From NCBI RefSeq assembly GCF_026225065.1, contig NZ_JAMFSB010000023.1, forward strand, positions 1 to 32,555: DNA of 32,555 bases, read 5' to 3'. Shown here piece after piece: positions 1-7,357 of this stretch. The notes under the pieces were generated by a model. It was not told where the DNA came from. It was given only the letters and a program-made list of their open reading frames with translations, and did no database searches. This stretch comes from Paraburkholderia sp. GTDB lineage: Bacteria > Pseudomonadota > Gammaproteobacteria > Burkholderiales > Burkholderiaceae. The translations under genes were made by a program, and so were the position numbers. Within the stretch, counting starts at the first letter, position 1; the number at the start of each line of letters is the position of its first letter.

Positions 1-305
1 CGCCAGAATCGTCGCGGCGGCTTTACGTGCGCGGCCTGTTGCTGCATCTCACCAACCCGAAGGCGATTCTGGTCTGGCTGTCGATCGTCTCGCTCGCCGT
101 TCCAGCAGCGGGCGGCGCTGCCCGCACGGCTCCCGTCGTACTCGGCTGCATGGCGATTGGCATATTTGTGTTCAGCAGTTACGCGGTGCTGTTTTCCACC
201 GAAACCGCGCGCCGCGTGTACGGCTCCATCCGGCGCTGGCTGGACGGCTCACTCGCCGTCGTGTTTAGCGTGGCGGGTCTCAAGCTCCTGACTTCGCGCA
301 GCTAG
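1..305 (+). CDS. LysE/RhtB-family amino-acid exporter, C-terminal part (5' end outside window)
   Basis: The frame is open from the left edge, so the gene starts upstream; the GTG at 27 is an internal codon. The visible part begins with a signature typical of the LysE/RhtB fold (RGLLLHLTNPKA, then a hydrophobic stretch), followed by two further hydrophobic helices and the usual short tail ending LKLLTSRS. Family members are inner-membrane exporters of amino acids or related small metabolites, about 205-215 residues long, so about half is present here. The substrate cannot be read from this part. The next gene on this strand starts about 90 bp downstream and seems unrelated. Confidence 0.85.
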   Translation, partial: PESSRRLYVRGLLLHLTNPKAILVWLSIVSLAVPAAGGAARTAPVVLGCMAIGIFVFSSYAVLFSTETARRVYGSIRRWLDGSLAVVFSVAGLKLLTSRS

Positions 306-394
306 AGGAACGACGTGGGGCCGGCACACGCGACGCGTGTTAGCCTTGCGCTACTGTGGCGGATGCCACACTGGCGCAGTGCTATGGGCAAGAG

Positions 395-784
395 ATGAGC
401 AGTAGGCAAACACAGGACGGGCAGAACACTCCGCAACAGCACACGCCGTTGCAGATTCGCCTGTATGTAGCGAGCGCGGTCATTCTTCTGGTGGGCCTGA
501 TAGGTGCCGCGATCATCTATGTCACGGTGCCGGCCGAGGACAGCGCGGAACTGATCTACGGCATCGCCAATAACCAGCAATACCTGCTCGAACTGCAGCG
601 CATCGGCGGCACAGCAGAAGTGGCAATGGCTGAGTTTCATCAATGGTTCAACAGCCTGTGGCATGGAAAGCCGCTGGCCTACACGGTGGCGTTTTTGTCC
701 GTTGTGCTCGCTGGCGCCTGCACTCTGGCGGCCCGTAGCCGGTTCTTCGAACCGGCACATGAAGAGACTAACGATCCTGACTAG
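395..784 (+). CDS. Hypothetical small inner-membrane protein with two predicted TM helices
   Basis: Not recognised. The frame is open from a GTG at 356, but the ATG at 395 (MSSRQTQDGQN...) is preferred because the residues before it show no family-like features. The product is 129 residues: a polar N-terminus rich in Q and T, a TM helix at about residues 21-43 (ASAVILLVGLIGAAIIYV), a soluble loop of about 50 residues with acidic and aromatic positions, and a second TM helix at about 98-115 (VAFLSVVLAGACTLAA). This gives a two-pass topology. It lies alone between the exporter and a convergent gene. Codon use matches the neighbours, which supports real coding. Confidence 0.6.
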   Translation: MSSRQTQDGQNTPQQHTPLQIRLYVASAVILLVGLIGAAIIYVTVPAEDSAELIYGIANNQQYLLELQRIGGTAEVAMAEFHQWFNSLWHGKPLAYTVAFLSVVLAGACTLAARSRFFEPAHEETNDPD

Positions 785-880
785 CCTCGCCGACCCGCGA
801 GACGTGGCTGGCCGTGCAGGCGGGGAGCGCAAGGCTCGAACGGCACACTCCTCATGCGCCCCCGTCACCTGACTCGATTG

Positions 881-1606
881 CTACATCACGCGGTGGTTGC
901 CGATCCGCTCCACCTCCCCTAGCCCGTTGATCACACACGCCTGACCGATCAGTTCCTCCCACGTCAGTCCGGCATCTCTGAGTTGTTGCGCGCTCAAGCT
1001 GCCGCTGGCTACGCCGATAAACACCCAGTACTGCAGCGGCCTGCTGCCAACCCCAAGCCCTCCGGCATCGACGACCACGCCGAAATGCTTCTGCGCCCGA
1101 TAGTGTTCGGGCCTTGCGTTCTTATCGTCATCCGACTTCCATTCCTCAATGAAGCTGTCGTAGCGATTCGCGCGCAACGCCACGAAATCATAGGTCCATG
1201 CGTCGTTGAACACCGATTCGAGGAATGCCCGGCGCGCGCCCTCCGGACCCATCGCCTTGCACATCACGCCTAGCAAGCCGCTATTGAGGTTCGATGTCGC
1301 ATCGTTGAAGTGGGGCGGCAAGCCGACGACGGTCCAGCTTGCGACAGCGTCCGCATACCCGGTGACCGGTTGATCGAACTCCATGCGAATGCCGCGTGCG
1401 TCCCAATCCAGAAACTCCCGCATCAGGCATTCGACGTCATCCGCAAACACCCATTCATCGAGCTCGGCCCGGGCCCCGCCCGGATCGTCACCTCCGCAAC
1501 TGATGGCAAAACGCGGTCGCCCGATCGCGTTGACGTATTCTTCGAATTGGGCACCACATGTAATGACGGATCTAAAGACCGTGGTAGCGTGCGACGCGAG
1601 TTTCAT
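881..1606 (-). CDS. Conserved-looking hypothetical cytosolic protein, 241 aa
   Basis: No family recognised. The open frame extends to 1672, but the ATG at 1606 is preferred because GGGAG lies seven bases upstream; the 22 residues before it look untranslated. The product is acidic, has no signal peptide or TM helix, and is rich in aromatic residues, with several W/D/E clusters (DEWVFADDVECLMREFLDW, WTYDFVALRANRYDSF). It looks like a compact globular protein. It is convergent with the small membrane protein gene before it and is followed on its 5' side by a long AT-rich gap that probably holds its promoter. No function can be assigned. Confidence 0.65.
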   Translation of the reverse strand: MKLASHATTVFRSVITCGAQFEEYVNAIGRPRFAISCGGDDPGGARAELDEWVFADDVECLMREFLDWDARGIRMEFDQPVTGYADAVASWTVVGLPPHFNDATSNLNSGLLGVMCKAMGPEGARRAFLESVFNDAWTYDFVALRANRYDSFIEEWKSDDDKNARPEHYRAQKHFGVVVDAGGLGVGSRPLQYWVFIGVASGSLSAQQLRDAGLTWEELIGQACVINGLGEVERIGNHRVM

Positions 1607-1944
1607 TGAAGATCTCCCGGGGGAAAGTTCCTGGTGACAGACAGCACCGGAAAGAGAGTCCACGATACTCAATTTTTTGAGTTTCGGGAAGATATTCTAT
1701 TTAAATAAGTTTTACTAACAATTTGCAAAGTTTCTGCAGCCGATTTAATTTAATCAATATTTTCATTCGACGAAACGCCACAGCCTGCAAGCCTCTCCGC
1801 CGCACCAATATGAAAGAAAATCGTAAACGGAAGAACGCATTTTAAAGACCTTTCGCTGAATAAATTTATCTTTTATCGAATGTTTTTCCATCCAGCCGAT
1901 AAAATTTGGACTAGACTTGTCACACAGTCCGTTAGTATTCCTTT

Positions 1945-1989
1945 ATGGTTCCCCGCACGTTACGACCATCTCTCGGTCGTGGCCGATGA
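1945..1989 (+). CDS. Candidate 14-residue leader peptide (MVPRTLRPSLGRGR)
   Basis: A short ORF starts at ATG 1945 and stops at TGA 1987-1989, two bases before the 5' arm of a T-tailed hairpin. Four of its 14 residues are arginine. Its codons overlap the first hairpin and the repeated CCCGCACGTT segment. Position, size and stop placement fit a leader peptide of the transcription-attenuation type. No good Shine-Dalgarno is visible, so translation is uncertain, and the Arg content may simply reflect GC-rich composition. Confidence 0.3.
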   Translation: MVPRTLRPSLGRGR

Positions 1990-2018
1990 AACGCCCGCAC
2001 GTTGCGGGCGTCTTTTTT
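1962..2018 (+). terminator. Tandem hairpins ending in a T-run; attenuator/terminator in the 5' leader of the 2045 gene
   Basis: Hairpin 1 is ACGACC (1962-1967) pairing with GGTCGT (1975-1980). Hairpin 2 is CGCCCGCA (1992-1999) with loop CGT and TGCGGGCG (2003-2010), followed at once by TCTTTTTT: a textbook intrinsic terminator. It ends about 25 bp before the downstream ATG and points into that gene. The 5' arm sequence CCCGCACGTT occurs twice (1952-1961 and 1994-2003), so the upstream copy can compete for the TGCGGG arm. That is the layout of a conditional terminator. Confidence 0.6.
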
Positions 2019-2044
2019 GAAGGGATAGGACAGAACTGAAGACC

Positions 2045-3010
2045 ATGTCGACGATCAACTCTTTCGTCTCGGTCGAAGGCCGCATCAGCCAGCCGCGTCT
2101 GACTGCAGCCGGCCCTCTCCCGCCCCCCTTCGGAGGCGAATGGACCCTGCTCGTTCCTGAAGGTGGTTTGCGTGCCGGTCTGAAGGCGCTGCTGCGGACC
2201 TTCTGTCTGCGCGAAGAAACCATCTGGTCGATGTGTCACTGGGCGTCAACGCGGCCTGGACAGTCGTTTGCCGCCCCCGCTGAGTCAGGGTCACCTTGCG
2301 CGACAACGCCTTACGAGAACGTGCCAATGGCCTTGTCTACGATACGCATGGCGCCGGACGCGCCTGCGGTACGTCAGTCGTTTGCAAACCGTTCCAGCAC
2401 TCGTGCAGCCGGCTTGTGCGCGATCGGTGGCGCGGCGATTCTGGCGTGCATCGGCATGGGTTATCTGTCGCATCAACACGCGAAGCGAGACACCGCGCCG
2501 ACGCCGCACCCCGAGCTCGCCAAAGGCGGCGGCATATCCGCACCGCTACAAGCTCCACTACATAGCGACACCAGCCAGGCCGCAGCACAAAAACTCGCAG
2601 TGACAGCTTCGCAACCTCGCCTCGATGGAACAGACAGCGGGCGTCACGGCTTGCGCGAAACGAATCACGCACGGCGGCATATCGCTCATCCATCCGCTAC
2701 GCGGGCCGCCAAGGTTAGACGCCACGCTGGCCACGCAGTATCGTCCGGCCCCTCGCATCGACTCGCGCATTCGAGCCACACGCACCAGTCGTTGGCTCGG
2801 CCATCGGCAGCCGGGGACTACTCGCCGTTCGCGCCGGCAAGACTGGGCCGCGACGAATACGCCTCCGTTACGATGCCAACCGGCGCGCGAGCCAGCCATG
2901 AAACACTTGCTGCGCCGCCAGCGCGTCGCGACAACGTGAGCGATACGGAATGGATGAACCACATTTCGCAGCGACGCGTCACCGAAGTGCCCGACGAATT
3001 CTCGAAGTAG
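2045..3010 (+). CDS. Hypothetical protein, His/Arg/Ser-rich, single TM anchor
   Basis: No domain recognised. The 321-residue frame starts at ATG 2045, just after the attenuator-like hairpins. A second possible start is ATG 2327 (MALSTIRMAP), which would give 227 residues with a hydrophobic helix (LCAIGGAAILACIGMGYLS) about 25 residues from the N-terminus, a layout typical of a one-pass membrane protein. Downstream of the helix the chain is low-complexity and basic, rich in H, R, S and A (HRLAHSSHTHQS), ending in a more ordered tail (DTEWMNHISQRRVTEVPDEF). The long segment is probably periplasmic and disordered. The first 94 residues look less protein-like and may be untranslated. Coding status is moderate because several competing frames overlap it. 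Confidence 0.45.
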   Translation: MSTINSFVSVEGRISQPRLTAAGPLPPPFGGEWTLLVPEGGLRAGLKALLRTFCLREETIWSMCHWASTRPGQSFAAPAESGSPCATTPYENVPMALSTIRMAPDAPAVRQSFANRSSTRAAGLCAIGGAAILACIGMGYLSHQHAKRDTAPTPHPELAKGGGISAPLQAPLHSDTSQAAAQKLAVTASQPRLDGTDSGRHGLRETNHARRHIAHPSATRAAKVRRHAGHAVSSGPSHRLAHSSHTHQSLARPSAAGDYSPFAPARLGRDEYASVTMPTGARASHETLAAPPARRDNVSDTEWMNHISQRRVTEVPDEFSK

Positions 3011-3017
3011 CACGGGC

Positions 3018-3047
3018 GCATCGGGAACCGATGCCGGACCACGGCAT
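3018..3047. terminator. Possible hairpin terminator between convergent genes
   Basis: GCATCGG (3018-3024), loop GAA, CCGATGC (3028-3034) gives a perfect 7-bp stem. A second overlapping stem, ATGCCG (3031-3036) with CGGCAT (3042-3047), is mutually exclusive with it. No T-run follows on either strand. It lies in the 57-bp gap between the convergent 2045-3010 gene and the SulP gene. Confidence 0.35.
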
Positions 3048-3067
3048 CGACACCCCCCAATCCGCCG

Positions 3068-4777
3068 CTATATCACTCCCGGCGTCGACACTTGCGGCGT
3101 CACGCCCACTGCCGCTAGCGCCTCATGCATCGTGCTGAAGACGCACGACGCCTTGACCGTCTCCGTAATGCCATGACGGTCCATGTCCGCGCGCAGGTAA
3201 CGGTTCACGCGCGCAAACACCACACCAACGTTCTTCTGCTGCAACAATTCGAGTAGATCGGTCAACGAGCGTGCCGCCGAATAATCGAGGTCCGTGATCG
3301 CACTCGCGTCTACGACGAACCAGCGCACCTTGTCCGGCGCCTGGCTAATCAGCGCGCGCGCATCTTCGACGAAGAAATGGTCGTTAGCGTAGAAGAGATC
3401 CGCACCGAAGCGGTAGACGATCAGCCCCGGAGCAGTCTGCGTGCCGGGCCTGGCCGGCACCGGTTGCCAGCGCCCACCCGCTCCGGGCGCCAGCATCATC
3501 GTATGCGGCCGGTAGCTGTGCCGCACGTGCCGCAACAAGGAGAGCACAACCGCCAACAGAATCCCATGCTCGACACCGAGCACCACCACAGCAAGCGCCG
3601 TGATCACGGCCAGCGTGAACTCCCCCGGCGTTTCGCGGCGGATCGCCCTCAGGCTTTGCACATTGATCAGCCCGATCGCAATCGTGAACACGATGCTGGC
3701 GAGGATGCAGTGCGGCAGATATTGCAGATACTTGCTGAAAAACAGCAGCACCACGACTACCACGCCCGCAAACGCCAGTTGTCCGAACTGACTGCGCGTG
3801 CCGGCACGCTCGGCCATGGCGGTCTGGGTCGGGCTGCCGTTCACCACGAATGCGCCGGAAAAAGCGGCTACGGTATTGGCCGCCGCCAGCCCGAGAATGT
3901 CGGCATTCAGATCGACGTCCTCGTGATAGCGCTGCGCGAATACACGCCCAGCGGCCGCGCTCTGGGCGACGATCATCACGAAGCAGGAGGCCGCCACCGG
4001 CAGCAGTTCGACCATCTGGTGCCAGCTCGCGACCGGCAGCCGGAACGGCGGAAGACCACCGGCGACGGGTCCGAGAATCGAAATCCCGTGTCCGGCGAAA
4101 TCGTAGAGGTCGCTGGCGGCAATGCCGCCCACCACCGCCAGCAAAGGCACCGGCAAACGCGGCGAGAAGCGCTTCGCCAACAAAATGCAGGCGACCACGC
4201 CCGCTGAAACCGCGAGGGTCGGGAAGTTGACCTGCCCCAGATGACCCGCGATCTGCGCTAACTGGGCCGTACTGTGCGACGAGGTGAAGGCGATGCCAAG
4301 CATATCGCCCAGCATCGCGATACCCACCTGCACGCCTACGCCCGCGAGAAAGCCGACCAGTACGGTACGCGACAGGAAGTCGGCCAGAAAGCCGAGTTTA
4401 AAGATCCGCGCCACCAGCAGCAGCACGGCAGTCAGCAACGCGACCATGCCGGCCAGCGCAACGTATTGGGCGCTCGCAATCGGCGCCATGGTGGAAAGCT
4501 GGCTGGAGAAAATGGTCGCAGTCGCCGAGTCCGCAGCAACCACAAGGTGCCGTGACGCGCCGAAGAACGCAAACGCCACCAGCGGCAGAAACACCGTATA
4601 GAGGCCGGTCACGGCCGGCATGCCGGCGATGCGCGCGTACCCGAGTACTTGCGGAATATCCATCGACGCCAGCGTGATGCCGGCAAGGGCATCGCGTAGC
4701 GCAGACGCACGATCAAGAGGGAGGATGCCTTTTAGCAGGCCAAAGCGGTTGGCCAGTTTTTCTGGGGTTTCTTGCAT
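3068..4777 (-). CDS. SulP-family anion permease with C-terminal STAS domain
   Basis: SLC26/SulP proteins are inner-membrane carriers for sulfate, bicarbonate, carboxylates or related anions. The 569-residue product has the family layout: a short cytosolic N-terminus, the conserved first segment (GITLASMDIPQVLGYARIAG, near residues 33-52), multiple hydrophobic helices to about residue 420, then a STAS domain from about 445 to 555. The STAS part carries the expected core (WFVVDASAITDLDYSAARSL) and ends AALAAVGVT. Length is usual for the family. The substrate cannot be deduced. There is no carbonic-anhydrase partner nearby, which would have favoured bicarbonate. A 32-residue membrane ORF on the same strand lies 105 bp upstream and may share its transcript. 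Confidence 0.93.
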   Translation of the reverse strand: MQETPEKLANRFGLLKGILPLDRASALRDALAGITLASMDIPQVLGYARIAGMPAVTGLYTVFLPLVAFAFFGASRHLVVAADSATATIFSSQLSTMAPIASAQYVALAGMVALLTAVLLLVARIFKLGFLADFLSRTVLVGFLAGVGVQVGIAMLGDMLGIAFTSSHSTAQLAQIAGHLGQVNFPTLAVSAGVVACILLAKRFSPRLPVPLLAVVGGIAASDLYDFAGHGISILGPVAGGLPPFRLPVASWHQMVELLPVAASCFVMIVAQSAAAGRVFAQRYHEDVDLNADILGLAAANTVAAFSGAFVVNGSPTQTAMAERAGTRSQFGQLAFAGVVVVVLLFFSKYLQYLPHCILASIVFTIAIGLINVQSLRAIRRETPGEFTLAVITALAVVVLGVEHGILLAVVLSLLRHVRHSYRPHTMMLAPGAGGRWQPVPARPGTQTAPGLIVYRFGADLFYANDHFFVEDARALISQAPDKVRWFVVDASAITDLDYSAARSLTDLLELLQQKNVGVVFARVNRYLRADMDRHGITETVKASCVFSTMHEALAAVGVTPQVSTPGVI

Positions 4778-4882
4778 GCAGGAATGGGGGCTTAATCAGG
4801 TGGCAATCCCGCATCCTGCCGCGAGTGGGCACTTCAATGCAAGACTCGATTGCCAATCCGTTAAAACGACCGCCAATCCCGG

Positions 4883-4981
4883 CTAGCGCTTGAGCTGCCC
4901 GGTACGCGGATCGACGATCCTGGCAAAGCCGAACAGTGCCGCGATCAGGAGCGGACATGCAATGAGGAAAGTGACCAACAT
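4883..4981 (-). CDS. 32-residue single-pass membrane microprotein upstream of the SulP gene
   Basis: A short ORF starts at ATG 4981 and stops at TAG 4883-4885. It is preceded by GGGGTGAAAG, a plausible ribosome binding site about five bases before the ATG. The first 20 residues are a clean hydrophobic helix (MLVTFLIACPLLIAALFGFA), followed by a polar positively charged tail (RIVDPRTGQLKR). This is the form of small membrane subunits such as KdpF or CydX, though the sequence is neither. It lies 105 bp upstream of the SulP permease on the same strand, so a role as an accessory to that carrier is possible. That role is inference only. Confidence 0.6.
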   Translation of the reverse strand: MLVTFLIACPLLIAALFGFARIVDPRTGQLKR

Positions 4982-5429
4982 CTTTCACCCCGTAACCAAT
5001 ATTTTCCGCGAGTGTAAAGGATCGACCGTGCTTTAAAATCAGGTAAACCCCGCAAAACAAGGGGTCCAGGCAACATTCGACCCACATTTGGCACACACCC
5101 TCAACCTGACGCGGCCGAAAGCTCCCTTTACCGCCGTCAACGGGACGCCTACGAATCTTACGGTGACGAAAGCAATGACATGGCACCCGAACAGGCGATA
5201 GACACACCCCACTACGCAATGCGCAAGATGTCTCGGACGAACAGCCACACAACCCCATCAAAGGTCGTTATGCCCCATGAATTCTGCCGACTGCCCGGTA
5301 CACCTTATAATCGGGCATGACTTTATCTCCGCTCCAAGCCACCTTTTCACAGGCGGCCATGCCTATCCGCCCCGCCGTCCTCCATCGCGTCGCCGTTACC
5401 GCCCCGTACACAGTGCAGGCGGTGGCCGC
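4982..5429. other. Intergenic region between the microprotein and the RIO kinase gene
   Basis: A gap of about 450 bp between divergent genes. It holds a perfect TATAAT at 5306-5311 facing the kinase gene and a small stem (ACCCC...GGGGT near 5045-5069). Open frames crossing the region (for example 4713-5261 on minus) have no family features. No RNA gene was recognised. Confidence 0.45.
5282..5311 (+). promoter_or_regulatory. Candidate sigma-70 promoter for the RIO kinase gene
   Basis: A perfect -10 hexamer, TATAAT, lies at 5306-5311. The -35 region about 17-18 bp upstream (TTCTGC or TCTGCC) is weak. The expected transcript start near 5318 lies downstream of the ATG at 5277, so the longest open frame cannot be the full protein from this promoter. 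It fits a start at 5430. Confidence 0.45.
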
Positions 5430-6287
5430 ATGAAGACACCCAAACGCCTGCTCCCGCTTGTCGAAGAAGGCCTGATCGACGAAGTCATCAGCCAGCTAAT
5501 GAGCGGCAAGGAAGCCACCGTCTACGTCGTGCGCAGTGGCGATTCGACCCGTTGCGCGAAGGTATACAAGGACGCAAAGCAGCGCAGTTTCCGCCAGGCC
5601 GCCTCGTATCGAGAAGGCCGCAAGGTCAAGAACAGCCGTGAAGCGCGTGCCATCGAAAAAGGCAGCCGTTATGGCCGCGAAGTGCAGGAACAGAACTGGC
5701 AGAACGCCGAAGTCGATGCGCTGTTTCGTTTGGCCAACGCCGGCGTGCGCGTGCCGCAACCGTATATCTGCACGGACGGCGTCCTGTTGATGGAACTGGT
5801 AACCGACGAAGACGGCAACGTCGCGCCGCGTCTGAACGATGTGGAGATGACCGAAACCCGTGCGGTCGAACTGCACGCGCGGCTGCTCAACGAAGTGGTG
5901 CGTATGCTGTGCGCCGGTCTGATTCACGGTGACCTGTCCGAGTACAACATCCTGCTCGCCGCGGACGGCCCGGTGATCATCGACCTGCCGCAGGCCGTCG
6001 ACGCCGCCGGCAATCTCGAAGCGCCCGCCATGCTCGAGCGCGACGTGGACAACCTTGCGACGTACTTTGGCCGCTTCGCGCCGCATCTGCTCAGTGCAAA
6101 GTACGGCAAGGAGATCTGGGCGCTATTCGAAGGCGGTGGCCTGCATCCTGAGGTGCAATTGACCGGGCGTGTCGAACTCGACACCACGCCGGTCGATCTC
6201 GATGCGGTGCTGCAGGAACTCGAGGACACGCGTCTCGATGAAGAAGCTCGCGTACGGCATGAGCAATCGCTGCGCGAGGGCAGCTAA
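5430..6287 (+). CDS. RIO1-type atypical serine protein kinase
   Basis: RIO kinases are ATP-dependent atypical kinases; bacterial members are poorly characterised. The 285-residue product from ATG 5430 shows the full set of RIO1 motifs: an ATP-binding loop (SGKEATVYVV, residues 25-34), the invariant lysine in CAKVYK (K44), the catalytic loop HGDLSEYN (166-173, with D168 and N173), and the metal-binding IIDLPQAVD (183-191, with D185). The arrangement STAR..GREVQEQNW between them is typical. The frame stays open to 5277, but that part has no similarity to the family and precedes the best promoter. The gene is alone on its strand, and the next gene is convergent 17 bp away. Confidence 0.9.
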   Translation: MKTPKRLLPLVEEGLIDEVISQLMSGKEATVYVVRSGDSTRCAKVYKDAKQRSFRQAASYREGRKVKNSREARAIEKGSRYGREVQEQNWQNAEVDALFRLANAGVRVPQPYICTDGVLLMELVTDEDGNVAPRLNDVEMTETRAVELHARLLNEVVRMLCAGLIHGDLSEYNILLAADGPVIIDLPQAVDAAGNLEAPAMLERDVDNLATYFGRFAPHLLSAKYGKEIWALFEGGGLHPEVQLTGRVELDTTPVDLDAVLQELEDTRLDEEARVRHEQSLREGS

Positions 6288-6304
6288 GGGCCCTTACCGG
6301 GCCG

Positions 6305-7333
6305 CTACGCGCCGCCGATGCGCGCCCACCGAGGCGCGCCCACCGAGGCGCGCATTGTCACCGTCACGGGAAACTCGCGGAAGATCTCCCACGAGGTTCC
6401 ATAGCATTGATTCACAAGCCAGCGCACCGCATTGCGCGTCAGCTCCGCAGTTGGAATATGCACGGACGTCAGCGCGGGCGCTGCATAGGCTGCCGAGTAG
6501 TCGTCGTCATAGCCGATCACGGAAACGTCGCCTGGAACCGAAATACCCGCCTGCTGAAAGCGCGCCAATGCACTCACCGCCATCGTGTCGTTCGCGCAGA
6601 ACACCGCGGTAAACGGTTGCTTCGAGTCGAGCAGCGTTTGCGCGGCCGCATAACCGCCCTCGGGTGAGAAGTCCGACTCGATCAGCGTCACGTCCGCCCG
6701 CTCGATACCGTGGCGCCCCAGTTCCGCAAAGAAGCCGTCAATACGCGCCTGATTGTCCGAGGAGCCAGACGTTCCCGAGATCACCGCAATCTCGCGATGC
6801 CCATGTTCGAGCAGCGTGCGCGCGGCCAGTTCGCCGCCGCGCATATGGTCCGCGCAAAACGACGCCTCCGGCAACTGCTCGAACGCGCGATTGAGAAACA
6901 CCATCTTGGGATGCATGCGATGCAGACGATTCAGGTCGTCGTCATGCAGGTCATGGCTGATCACGATCACGCCATCGCAATCGCGTCCAATCAGAAACTC
7001 CACCGCTTCGAGCGCCTGTTCGCGCGGCGACGACTCACCGCAACCGGTCGCCACCACCACGTGGCGGTGCACTGCGCGCAATTCGCTGTCGGTCTGCTTG
7101 AGGATCGTGCCGTAGTACGAGCCGAAGAAAGTCGGCACGAACAGGCCGATCATGCCGAGCGACTGCGCCGCCATCGCGCGGCCGATCGAGGATGGCCGGA
7201 AATTCAGCGCCTCGATAGCGGCCCTGACGCGGCGCTCGGCGTCGGCCGAGACCGGTCCTTTGCCGGAAATCACCCGCGATGCCGTCGACATGCCGACTCC
7301 GGCCAACTCCGCCACGTCTTTCAGGGTTGCCAC
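6305..7333 (-). CDS. LacI/GalR-family transcriptional regulator, last gene of the beta-glucoside operon
   Basis: The 342-residue protein has an N-terminal LacI helix-turn-helix (TLKDVAELAGVGMSTASRVI, residues 3-22) with its hinge helix, then a periplasmic-binding-protein-like ligand domain with the usual landmarks (LIGRDCDGVIVIS; FCANDTMAVSAL; DVSVIGYDDD). It starts 24 bp after the ABC ATPase stop, so it is likely co-transcribed and regulates its own operon. The likely operator is the perfect palindrome at 13157-13170. Such regulators usually release DNA when they bind the imported sugar or its hydrolysis product. A 14-bp tandem duplication at its 3' end has shifted the frame, so the last residues (PRWARIGGA) replace the ancestral tail. 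Confidence 0.92.
   Translation of the reverse strand: MATLKDVAELAGVGMSTASRVISGKGPVSADAERRVRAAIEALNFRPSSIGRAMAAQSLGMIGLFVPTFFGSYYGTILKQTDSELRAVHRHVVVATGCGESSPREQALEAVEFLIGRDCDGVIVISHDLHDDDLNRLHRMHPKMVFLNRAFEQLPEASFCADHMRGGELAARTLLEHGHREIAVISGTSGSSDNQARIDGFFAELGRHGIERADVTLIESDFSPEGGYAAAQTLLDSKQPFTAVFCANDTMAVSALARFQQAGISVPGDVSVIGYDDDYSAAYAAPALTSVHIPTAELTRNAVRWLVNQCYGTSWEIFREFPVTVTMRASVGAPRWARIGGA
6321..6353. repeat. 14-bp tandem duplication within the 3' end of the LacI-type gene
   Basis: CGCGCCCACCGAGG occurs at 6321-6334 and again at 6335-6348, then the first five bases repeat. Fourteen is not a multiple of three, so one copy shifts the frame. Removing one copy would give a tail reading GAHRRRVAAR instead of GAPRWARIGGA. 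Confidence 0.85.
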
Positions 7334-7357
7334 ATGCGCTCCATCAAACCGTGCCGT

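Larger units (their letters stand above)
1607..2044. other. 438-bp intergenic region, AT-rich core with attenuator-like end
   Basis: About 1670-1930 is much richer in A/T than the rest of the window, with runs such as TATTTAAATAAG and TTTAATTTAATCAATATTTTC. No convincing coding frame is present. The region separates divergent genes (the hypothetical on minus at 1606 and the ORF on plus at 2045), so promoters for both are expected here. No single sigma-70 promoter stands out. The last 100 bp hold a short ORF and two stacked hairpins ending in a T-run, listed separately. Confidence 0.6.

Noticed and set aside
1960-2223. 87-codon frame on minus across the attenuator region
   Set aside because: No family features and it runs through a strong terminator hairpin.
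3377-4207. 276-codon plus-strand frame within the SulP gene
   Set aside because: Antisense to a complete SulP carrier; composition dominated by H, R and Q with no domain.
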